Positions 1-4,811 of a stretch of DNA of 6,001 bases are shown here, piece by piece. The number at the start of each line of letters is the position of its first letter. The stretch's first letter is position 1. The stretch lies in NCBI GenBank assembly GCA_945918315.1, contig CAMEIK010000075.1:1-6001 (forward strand), given 5' to 3'. The notes below the pieces were generated by a model that saw only the letters and a list, made by a program, of their open reading frames with translations, made no database searches and was not told the DNA's origin. The position numbers and the translations under genes were made by a program. Origin of the DNA: an uncultured Clostridia bacterium. Its GTDB lineage: Bacteria; Bacillota; Clostridia; Oscillospirales; Oscillospiraceae.

Positions 1-28
1 GTCAACTGTCAATTGTCAATTGTCAATT
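1..28. repeat. Tandem 7-bp repeat, four units, cut by window edge
   Basis: Four consecutive heptamers are visible: one GTCAACT followed by three GTCAATT. A small GC hairpin, CGGC-GAA-GCCG, follows at 29-39. The repeat starts at base 1, so its true length and copy number are unknown. It lies upstream of the exonuclease gene and has no coding potential. It may be the end of a dispersed intergenic element: the 9-mer CAATTCGGC at 24-32 recurs on the minus strand at 1252-1260, inside the large palindrome further along. That match is short and could be chance. Confidence 0.7.
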
Positions 29-57
29 CGGCGAAGCCGCTAAATTCCAATTTTCGC

Positions 58-87
58 TTGGGTAATGATTCACGACTACGATAGAGT
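58..87 (+). promoter_or_regulatory. Weak candidate sigma-A promoter for the exonuclease gene
   Basis: TTGGGT (58-63) and TAGAGT (82-87) are separated by 18 bp, with four of six matches to each consensus hexamer. This would put the transcription start near 94-95, at the base of the leader hairpin. The match is modest, and transcription could instead enter from upstream of the window. Confidence 0.3.
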
Positions 88-93
88 ATTTTA

Positions 94-114
94 CCGCCGG
101 AGCTTTCCGGGCGG
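94..114 (+). promoter_or_regulatory. Leader hairpin directly upstream of the exonuclease ribosome binding site
   Basis: CCGCC (94-98) pairs with GGCGG (110-114) and GGA (99-101) with TCC (106-108), leaving a GCTT loop and one bulged G at 109. The hairpin ends one base before the GGAGGG Shine-Dalgarno (116-121), so it could affect access to it or stabilise the 5' end. No U-tract follows, so it is not a classical terminator of an upstream gene. Confidence 0.4.
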
Positions 115-129
115 CGGAGGGAAACAGAA

Positions 130-1008
130 ATGCACTATATTATTTTTGATCTGGAATGGAATCAGCCATCCTCGGCTTCTGCCGCCGTTATGGAGCCGGT
201 ATATCTGACAGGGGAAATCATTGAAATTGGGGCGGTGAAGCTGAACGAGGATTTTGAAGTCGTGGACGAGCTTCGCTTGTACATCAAGCCCCAATACTAT
301 ACCAAGATGCATCGGAAGGTGGCATCCCTTACCGGCATTCATGACCGGGATCTGGAAAGCCGGGGAAAGCCTTTCCCGGACGCTTTCCGGGAGTTTTCGG
401 ATTGGTGCGGCGAGGAATGCTGCTATATGACCTGGAGCATGAGCGATCTGCCCATGCTGGTGGAAAATATGCAGCTGCATGGCATTCCCACGGACAAGCT
501 CCCGGACTGCTGCGATATCCAGCGGATCTTTCTGCGGGAGATCCTGCGTTCGACCCGGCGGATCTCTCTGGACCATGCCCTGGAAATTCTGGGAGAGCGG
601 GGAGATACCGCCCATGACGCCCTGAACGACGCAAAGAATACGGCAATCGTCTGCGGCAGGCTGGATTTGCAAACCTATCTGCCGGAATACCTGGGAGCGG
701 TATTTGCCTTTTCCCCGATTTTGAAGCAATATGAAAGCCCCCGGGCGGTGCTGGCGGATGGGGAAATCACCCATTTTTCCTGCCCCTGGTGCGGCGAGCC
801 CGCGGAGGGGGAAGCCTGGCTTCCCTACGGCCCCGACACCTATATGACCATGGCGGAGTGTACCCAGGGAGACGAGTTTTTCCTGTATCTGGAGATTACC
901 CAGCATGCCGCCGGGGATTACCGGGCAAAGCTTCTGGTGTATGAGATGACCGATGACCTGTGGGAGGTTTACCAGGACGGAGTTGAAGCCTGGAAAACAC
1001 GGGTGTAA
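130..1008 (+). CDS. DEDDh-family 3'-5' exonuclease (KapD/ExoX-like)
   Basis: This 292-residue cytoplasmic protein should remove nucleotides from 3' ends of DNA or RNA by two-metal catalysis. All five signature residues of the DEDDh (RNase T/DnaQ) fold are visible: D7 and E9 in FDLEWNQ, D106 in the WSMSDLPML segment, and H162 and D167 in HDALNDAK with the H-x4-D spacing. The nuclease domain covers roughly residues 1-180. The remaining ~110 residues are not part of the core fold. They hold a CPWC knuckle (C218, C221) and a later C244, like half a zinc ribbon, possibly for substrate binding. The ATG at 130 is well supported: GGAGGG lies 8 nt upstream and the exonuclease motif I begins at residue 4. 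Its downstream neighbour is convergent, so it appears to be a single-gene unit. The family is well established, but the substrate (RNA, DNA, small oligonucleotides) cannot be told from sequence. The sporulation inhibitor KapD and the oligoribonuclease-like nucleases are relatives. Confidence 0.9.
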   Translation: MHYIIFDLEWNQPSSASAAVMEPVYLTGEIIEIGAVKLNEDFEVVDELRLYIKPQYYTKMHRKVASLTGIHDRDLESRGKPFPDAFREFSDWCGEECCYMTWSMSDLPMLVENMQLHGIPTDKLPDCCDIQRIFLREILRSTRRISLDHALEILGERGDTAHDALNDAKNTAIVCGRLDLQTYLPEYLGAVFAFSPILKQYESPRAVLADGEITHFSCPWCGEPAEGEAWLPYGPDTYMTMAECTQGDEFFLYLEITQHAAGDYRAKLLVYEMTDDLWEVYQDGVEAWKTRV

Positions 1009-1051
1009 CATATCACAGAGCCGCCGGGAGACCGGCGGCTCTGTGATATGT
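1008..1051 (+). terminator. Long perfect hairpin overlapping the exonuclease stop codon, terminator-like
   Basis: The arm at 1009-1027 is the exact reverse complement of 1032-1050, a 19-bp stem with a GAGA tetraloop. A1008 and T1051 add a 20th pair, taking in the last base of the TAA stop. The GC-rich top (CCGCCGG) is typical of terminators, but TGGGATAAGAAAA follows instead of a U-tract. It may therefore act as an mRNA 3' stabiliser, a processing site, or a factor-assisted terminator. The hairpin itself is certain; the function is inferred. Confidence 0.6.
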
Positions 1052-1105
1052 GGGATAAGAAAAGGCGCCGATTGGGTTTGCTCAGTAAAATGAAAAAATG
1101 GAATT

Positions 1106-1277
1106 TTTAAGGCAACACCGCACAATTGCGTCTGCGGCCGGATGGCGGGTCTTTTCCCCCATCCGCACAGTTTGGAAAACAGAAAATACACCAAGTATTC
1201 CTCTGTTTTCCAAACTTTCGGCTGAGGAAAAATCCCTCGCCACCGGCTCTTGCCGAATTGTGCGGTGTTGCCTTAAA
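1106..1277. repeat. 172-bp near-complete palindromic (fold-back, MITE-like) element
   Basis: The ends are 22-bp perfect inverted repeats (1106-1127 and 1256-1277, containing TTTAAGGC and GCCTTAAA). A second perfect inverted pair of 15 bp lies nearer the centre (1169-1183 with 1202-1216), then a 5-bp pair (1185-1189 with 1195-1199) around a five-base centre. The segments between also align: GCCGG, GGCG and TTTTCC blocks recur in order on both arms. The left 84 bp and the reverse complement of the right 83 bp are thus the same sequence with moderate divergence in the middle. No transposase or credible ORF is present. The ends carry TTAA, but no clear target duplication is seen outside them. It could be a non-autonomous mobile element or two inverted copies of an ~84-bp dispersed repeat. 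An RNA from either strand would form a very long hairpin. Confidence 0.8.
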
Positions 1278-1294
1278 TGATTTGCAACACCAGC

Positions 1295-1405
1295 GTAGGG
1301 GCCGATTGAGCTCATCGGACCCCAGAATGCGGTCACGAATTCGCCGGAATGCTCCGGAAATTGAAAACAATACCCCGCGGGCCGATGAGCTCAATCGGCC
1401 CCTAC
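1295..1405. repeat. 111-bp element with 24-bp perfect terminal inverted repeats
   Basis: The first 24 bases (1295-1318, starting GTAGGGGCCGATTGAG) are the exact reverse complement of the last 24 (1382-1405, ending CGGCCCCTAC). The 63-bp interior holds a smaller hairpin, CCGGA-ATGC-TCCGG (1344-1357), and is not coding. The element starts only 17 bp after the 172-bp palindrome ends and shares no sequence with it, so this is a second repeat family. I recall GTAGGGGCCGAT-type intergenic repeats from gut Clostridia genomes, but this is memory and not a search result. No flanking target duplication is evident. Confidence 0.8.
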
Positions 1406-1465
1406 AAAGGCGGAACGGTTATTCGCCAAATTCCGATTGATATTCTTTCTGCAAAACTCCCCGTA

Positions 1466-1488
1466 CTGAGCACAGCGCGCAGGCTCAG
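1466..1488 (-). terminator. Weak terminator-like hairpin on the reductase stop codon
   Basis: CTGAGC (1466-1471) and GCTCAG (1483-1488) form a 6-bp stem around an 11-base loop, and the right arm contains the TGA stop of the minus-strand reductase (1485-1487). On the minus strand a TTTT run follows about 9 nt beyond the stem, too far for a classical intrinsic terminator. The call is speculative. The adjacent 24-bp and 22-bp inverted repeats could equally end transcription from this side. Confidence 0.25.
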
Positions 1489-2234
1489 GTCATGGCCGCT
1501 CCGTCCACATGCAGAACATCGCCGGTAATATAGGAGGCCAGATCGCTGGCGAGGAACAGGAACGCGTTTGCCAGATCCTGAGGCTCTCCCACCCGACCCA
1601 GAGGAATGCCGGCGGAGATTTTATCCACCAGGGCCTGGGGCAGAGCGGAAAGCATGTCCGTGCGGGTGATACCGGGGGCGACGGCGTTTACCCGGATGTT
1701 GTCCTTGCCAAGCTCCCGGGCAAGGCTACGGGTCAGACCGTTGATGGCAAACTTGGAGGTGGGATAGGCGGCACCGGAGGGCTGCCCGTACATGGAGACC
1801 ATGGAGCTGGTGTTCAGGATGACACCGCCGCCCTGCTCCTTCATAATGGGCGCCGCAGCCCGGCAGGTATAGAAGACGGCGTTGACATTCAGCGCCATGG
1901 TTTTTTCAAAGGCGGCGGGATCGTACTCGTAAAGAGACTCCCGTCCCGAGATGCCGGCGTTATTGACAAGGATGTCGATGCGCCCGTAGTGAGCTTTTAC
2001 TTCGGCGATGGCAGCTTCCACCTGGGAATAGTCCCCCAGGTCAGGCCATGCGCCGGTGACATCCCAGTCAGTGTTTTCCTCACGAAGCTTTGCCAGGGCT
2101 TTCTCCACGGTTTCCTGACGGGATCCGAAGACGGCGACCTTGGCGCCGTTCTGGAGATAGGTTCTGACAATGGCGAATCCGATTCCCCGGGTTCCGCCGG
2201 TGACGATCGCGACCTTATTTTTCAATAATTCCAT
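1485..2234 (-). CDS. Classical short-chain dehydrogenase/reductase (FabG-like)
   Basis: This 249-residue soluble Rossmann-fold oxidoreductase has the usual length of classical SDRs. Visible in order: the TGGTRGIG dinucleotide-binding glycine motif (residues 12-19), D65 for adenine contact, the NNAG motif (91-94), N116, and the catalytic S144, Y157 and K161 in normal spacing (Y-x3-K, Ser 13 before Tyr). After K161 come the usual NAVAPG segment and a C-terminal ITGDVLHVDGA. S38-R39 after the second strand suggest NADP(H), an inference. The substrate is unknown: 3-oxoacyl-ACP reductase, glucose dehydrogenase-like and sugar or steroid reductases share these motifs. No fatty-acid synthesis gene is nearby, so a housekeeping FabG role is not supported by context. 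The ATG at 2234 is chosen over an in-frame TTG at 2255 because the only AAAGGA Shine-Dalgarno (2247-2252) overlaps the upstream codons, and residue 8 of the shorter form begins the typical VAIVTGG strand. It has its own promoter. Confidence 0.93.
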   Translation of the reverse strand: MELLKNKVAIVTGGTRGIGFAIVRTYLQNGAKVAVFGSRQETVEKALAKLREENTDWDVTGAWPDLGDYSQVEAAIAEVKAHYGRIDILVNNAGISGRESLYEYDPAAFEKTMALNVNAVFYTCRAAAPIMKEQGGGVILNTSSMVSMYGQPSGAAYPTSKFAINGLTRSLARELGKDNIRVNAVAPGITRTDMLSALPQALVDKISAGIPLGRVGEPQDLANAFLFLASDLASYITGDVLHVDGAAMT

Positions 2235-2246
2235 ATGATACACCAA

Positions 2247-2252
2247 TCCTTT
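2247..2252 (-). promoter_or_regulatory. Shine-Dalgarno that decides the reductase start
   Basis: AAAGGA on the minus strand lies 12 nt before the ATG at 2234, slightly longer than ideal. It sits inside the codons of the possible TTG start at 2255, which therefore has no ribosome site of its own in view. This favours the 249-residue product. Confidence 0.6.
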
Positions 2253-2293
2253 CAATGCAGTATCTGTGGAAAGAAATACAACCCACTATGAAA

Positions 2294-2322
2294 AGTATAC
2301 CATATCTTTTGGACATAGTCAA
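2294..2322 (-). promoter_or_regulatory. Strong sigma-A promoter for the reductase
   Basis: On the minus strand, TTGACT (2322-2317) and TATACT (2299-2294) are exactly 17 bp apart, each one base from consensus. Transcription would start near 2287, giving a leader of about 50 nt before the ATG at 2234. This is the best promoter match in the window and implies good basal expression. Confidence 0.85.
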
Positions 2323-2325
2323 CAA

Positions 2326-2341
2326 TTTCTCCGGGGAGAAA
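2326..2341. promoter_or_regulatory. Palindrome just upstream of the reductase -35 box, candidate operator
   Basis: TTTCTCC and GGAGAAA (7-bp arms, GG between) form a near-perfect 16-bp dyad three bases upstream of the -35 hexamer, where an activator or repressor could bind. The two-base centre suits a protein-binding dyad better than an RNA hairpin, and it lies outside the predicted transcript. The regulator is unknown. Confidence 0.35.
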
Positions 2342-2435
2342 GAATAGATAATTGTGCAGATAACAGGCGGCCTCTGAAAACTGCTTAATACCGGATGGAT
2401 TGCGGGATTCTCAATGGGAATTGTGAGAGCGAAAA

Positions 2436-2464
2436 CTCCGCGCACCGGTTTACGGTGCGCGGAG
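2436..2464 (-). terminator. Intrinsic terminator of the membrane-protein gene
   Basis: CTCCGCGCACCG (2436-2447) pairs perfectly with CGGTGCGCGGAG (2453-2464) around a five-base loop. On the minus strand the stem is followed by TTTTCGC. It begins 11 bases after the TGA stop of the 666-residue protein (2476-2478). The 12-bp GC-rich stem with a T-run is a convincing rho-independent terminator and separates this gene from the reductase downstream. Confidence 0.88.
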
Positions 2465-2475
2465 AGGAAAACCTA

Positions 2476-4476
2476 TCAGCTGTTGGGAACATTGCCACGG
2501 ACGGAGATGTCCAGAACGGTGTTGCAGTCAAAGTACTGGGTAAACCAGCTCTGGTGCCACTGCATGTTCATACCGGTGACCATGATCCGGGTCTGCCGGA
2601 CGTAGGAGGTGTTGATTGTCACGGAGGGCTTTTCCCCGTCGTCCACGAAATACTGGAAGCCGGTATCGGACAGGGAAGTGAACACGGCGCCGGTGTAGTC
2701 ATTGATACCGCCGTTTTCTCTGGCGAACACCATGACATCCACCTCACCCAGGATGGGGGTGACCTGGTTTTTCCAGTTGGTCATTTCCTGGCTGATCTCC
2801 TTGGCGGAGAGATCCCGGTACTTCTGGTTGGAGTAGGTGTAGCTGGCGATGGTGTAACCCTTGTCCCGGAGAGCCTGGGCGATTTCCTTGGCGCCGGCAA
2901 CCTGCTCGTCATAGTAGCTCTGGCTCTTGCTGGCAATATAGGAGGTGTTGCAGCGGTAGCCGAACACACCCTCGTGACCGGTGACAGCCAGGATGGCCCG
3001 GGCGCCCCGGTAGCTGAAGTCCGGGTGAGCCTTGATAAAGTCCTCCAGAATGGGAACCAGGTCATAGTTGCCGATCAGGGTCTGATTGCTGCCGTCCACA
3101 TACTGGGCCTTGATGTCACCATTTTCATCCACGACCAGCTTGCTGGCAAATCCGGCGCCGCCTGCATCGGGCTCACCGTCATTGTTGCCGTCGATCATAT
3201 AATTGAAGTAGTTGACCATGGTCTCGGTGATCATGATGGGCTTCTTTCCGGCGGGCAGCATGAGCTGGGACTGGAAGAAGCTTTCCCTGCCGTCCACACC
3301 GGTGCTGGTGGAAATGAAGCTGTCGAAGTCAACGAGAATATAGCCGCCGGAATACAGGTGCTCCAGAATCTTGGAGAACTCGTTAATGGTGACGAAGTTC
3401 CGGTTATACAGACCGCCGTACTGGGCGTCGCTGATGGCCCGGGTGGGATCTGCCATCAGCACATGGAAGGACAGGTTGGGAATCTGGGAAACATCCTTCC
3501 ACTCCACCAGCTGACTCTGGGCGGTGGTGTATTCCGCCTTCTTGGCGGTGATGGCCTGCTGATGCTCCGGGTCGGTGCCGCTGAAGGTGTTCAGCTTGGC
3601 GATGGCTTCGTCATAGTTGTACCCGGCAGCCAGAGCCTCCGCCTCGGCAATCAGAGCGTCGTACTCCTTCTCCGCCGCATCGGCAGCCTGGGAGGCGCTG
3701 AGGGATTCCCGCCGGTTGGCTTCGTCGTTGAGCAGTTTCTTCTTCACCGCGTTGGTTACGGAACCGACGATAAAGGACAGCACCAGAAGCAGCGCCACAC
3801 CCGCGATAATGGCGGGCAGATAAACCTCTTTGAAGATCTGGGATTTGCTGGGCTTTCTGCGGCGGCGGACCCGGCCGTTTTCGTCCACTGTCTGAATGTC
3901 CTCGGTCTGACGCATGGGCGCCAGATACAGGTCCAGCAGCTTGGAGAAGACAGAGGGCTTTTTCGGCTTGTCCTCCTTGGGCCTTCTGCGGCGGGAGGAC
4001 GTTTTCTCGCCGTCCTCTTCGGCATATTCCTCTTCGGCCTCCGCCTCAGGGGCCGGGTCCTCCTGGACCTCCTCCTCCGGATATTCCGGAGCCTCGGAAG
4101 GAACGGCTTCCTCCCCGGAGGCTTCCTGACGGGACCTTCTGCGGCGGATGGGGATATCCTCTTCGCCGGGAAGCTCCGTGTCCCCCGCGGCTTCTTCGGC
4201 GTTCTCCGAAAGATCCCCTTCGTCGGAGATATCTCCGGTCAGTTCATCCAGGTCAAAATCGTCAAATTCCTCCGCCTCATCCCCGGAATTGTCGTCCTCG
4301 GGCAGGGAATCCAGATCAAAATCTCCAAAAAGATCATCATCGCCATCCCCGGCGGATTCGAAAGCGCTGCCTGCAACGCCCTCCTTCTCCGTCTCGTCGG
4401 CATCCATAAACAGGCTGGGGTCAAAACCATATTCTTTTTCAAAGTCGAAATCGACATCAAAATCATTTTTATCCAT
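2476..4476 (-). CDS. Membrane-anchored polysaccharide-deacetylase-like protein, likely catalytically altered
   Basis: This 666-residue protein has clear layers. Residues 1-215 are disordered and very acidic, with FDxD-type repeats (e.g. 51-56, 71-77) and three Arg blocks, RRRRSR (111-116), SRRRRPK (161-167) and RVRRRRK (202-208). Residues ~219-240 form one transmembrane helix. Residues ~255-325 are Ala-rich helices, TPR- or coiled-coil-like. Residues ~330-660 resemble a polysaccharide deacetylase (CE4/NodB) fold: IPNLSFHVL, then VTINEFSKILEHLYSGGY, LPAGKKPIMIT, and a KEIAQALRDKGYTIASYTY segment. The CE4 metal motif TFDD is replaced by T417-E-T-M, and no H-x3-H motif is present anywhere, so classical Zn-dependent deacetylation is doubtful. 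An EF-hand-like loop, DGNNDGEPD (429-437), follows the altered motif. The predicted topology is N-terminus in, C-terminal domain outside, perhaps binding wall glycans; this is inference. TAGGGA lies 7 nt before the ATG at 4476. The gene has its own promoter and terminator. Confidence 0.8.
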   Translation of the reverse strand: MDKNDFDVDFDFEKEYGFDPSLFMDADETEKEGVAGSAFESAGDGDDDLFGDFDLDSLPEDDNSGDEAEEFDDFDLDELTGDISDEGDLSENAEEAAGDTELPGEEDIPIRRRRSRQEASGEEAVPSEAPEYPEEEVQEDPAPEAEAEEEYAEEDGEKTSSRRRRPKEDKPKKPSVFSKLLDLYLAPMRQTEDIQTVDENGRVRRRRKPSKSQIFKEVYLPAIIAGVALLLVLSFIVGSVTNAVKKKLLNDEANRRESLSASQAADAAEKEYDALIAEAEALAAGYNYDEAIAKLNTFSGTDPEHQQAITAKKAEYTTAQSQLVEWKDVSQIPNLSFHVLMADPTRAISDAQYGGLYNRNFVTINEFSKILEHLYSGGYILVDFDSFISTSTGVDGRESFFQSQLMLPAGKKPIMITETMVNYFNYMIDGNNDGEPDAGGAGFASKLVVDENGDIKAQYVDGSNQTLIGNYDLVPILEDFIKAHPDFSYRGARAILAVTGHEGVFGYRCNTSYIASKSQSYYDEQVAGAKEIAQALRDKGYTIASYTYSNQKYRDLSAKEISQEMTNWKNQVTPILGEVDVMVFARENGGINDYTGAVFTSLSDTGFQYFVDDGEKPSVTINTSYVRQTRIMVTGMNMQWHQSWFTQYFDCNTVLDISVRGNVPNS

Positions 4477-4500
4477 ATCTCTATCCCTACCTTTATGGCC

Positions 4501-4571
4501 TCATCGACGGACGAAAGGGGAATGCGCCGGGTACCGGGAGGAACCGGTGGGGGTCCCTGGCCTATCGATGA
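4501..4571 (-). promoter_or_regulatory. Nested inverted repeats in the leader of the membrane-protein gene
   Basis: The predicted ~100-nt leader (about 4577 to 4477) contains TCATCGA (4501-4507) paired with TCGATGA (4565-4571), AGGG (4516-4519) with CCCT (4555-4558), and ACCGG (4533-4537) with CCGGT (4544-4548), all nested. This would fold as one branched hairpin ending 24 nt before the ATG and leaving the Shine-Dalgarno free. It matches no riboswitch class I recognise. The pairing is visible; a regulatory role is speculative. Confidence 0.35.
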
Positions 4572-4583
4572 TATACTAAATGT

Positions 4584-4612
4584 ATTCTATCATCCCCGTA
4601 AAAAAAAAGCAA
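4584..4612 (-). promoter_or_regulatory. Sigma-A promoter for the membrane-protein gene
   Basis: On the minus strand, TTGCTT (4612-4607) and TAGAAT (4589-4584) are 17 bp apart, with a run of nine T residues at the start of the spacer. The start site would fall near 4577. It faces away from luxS, so the 335-bp gap 4477-4811 carries two divergent promoters about 130 bp apart. Confidence 0.7.
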
Positions 4613-4677
4613 GACGAATTAACATAAAACACAAAAAATCACAAAAGTTAATCCGGCCTTAAAGAATGCCTTTTCCA

Positions 4678-4708
4678 CGGAGAAACGGATGTATCGCTAT
4701 CTTCTCCG
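4678..4708. promoter_or_regulatory. Short inverted repeat upstream of the luxS promoter, possible binding site
   Basis: CGGAGAA (4678-4684) and TTCTCCG (4702-4708) form 7-bp inverted arms with a 17-bp gap, about 32 bp upstream of the luxS -35 box. The arms share TTCTCC/GGAGAA with the dyad upstream of the reductase promoter (2326-2341), though the gap differs. Chance is a real alternative. Confidence 0.2.
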
Positions 4709-4739
4709 GGATGGCGGAGTCTATACCTGCGGCTTCCGC

Positions 4740-4768
4740 TTGCAAAACCGGAGCGGCTATGGTATGAT
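4740..4768 (+). promoter_or_regulatory. luxS: Sigma-A promoter for luxS-mtnN
   Basis: TTGCAA (4740-4745) and TATGAT (4763-4768) are separated by 17 bp. The predicted start near 4775 gives a short leader of ~37 nt, leaving no room for a SAM- or SAH-type riboswitch. The promoter also shows that upstream in-frame ATG codons (e.g. 4689) would not be transcribed from it, supporting the luxS start at 4812. Confidence 0.75.
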
Positions 4769-4801
4769 GAAAACAAAAAGGCGGCCTGTGCCGTCGGAAA
4801 C

Positions 4802-4805
4802 GAGG
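4802..4805 (+). promoter_or_regulatory. luxS: Shine-Dalgarno deciding the luxS start
   Basis: GAGG lies 6 nt before the ATG at 4812. No comparable site precedes the more upstream in-frame ATG at 4689. Confidence 0.7.
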
Positions 4806-4811
4806 CAGTCT

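Noticed and set aside
1..28. A CRISPR array
   Set aside because: The 7-bp units are contiguous, with no spacers and no cas genes in view.
91..1194. A 367-codon open frame on the minus strand
   Set aside because: It is antisense to the exonuclease gene and starts inside the 172-bp palindrome. It shows no recognisable motif or supported ribosome site.
1106..1405. A complete insertion sequence
   Set aside because: Terminal inverted repeats are present, but the interiors are too short and carry no transposase frame, so only non-autonomous or dispersed repeats are supported.
1082..1440. Several short open frames of 60-104 codons on both strands
   Set aside because: They run through the two inverted-repeat elements; their apparent similarity to each other comes from the palindromes. 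None has a good ribosome site with a plausible product.
1509..2228. A 239-codon open frame on the plus strand
   Set aside because: It is antisense to the reductase, whose catalytic motifs are complete. The translation is low-complexity Gly/Asp/Val.
4600..4608. The A9 run as a terminator tract
   Set aside because: On the minus strand it is a T9 run, but no GC-rich stem precedes it and it falls within the promoter spacer of the membrane-protein gene.
2395..4662. A 755-codon open frame on the plus strand
   Set aside because: It lies entirely opposite the membrane-protein gene, which has motifs, a promoter, a ribosome site and a terminator. The Gly/Val/His-rich translation is typical of the antisense of a gene with GC-rich third positions, and no domain is recognisable.
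4689..4811. N-terminal extension of LuxS from an upstream ATG
   Set aside because: It spans the -35 and -10 boxes, lacks a ribosome site, and would add ~41 residues not found in the family. The ATG at 4812 has GAGG at proper spacing.
4659..4811. A SAM/SAH-sensing riboswitch upstream of luxS
   Set aside because: The leader after the predicted start site is only ~37 nt. No conserved riboswitch core or terminator hairpin was seen.
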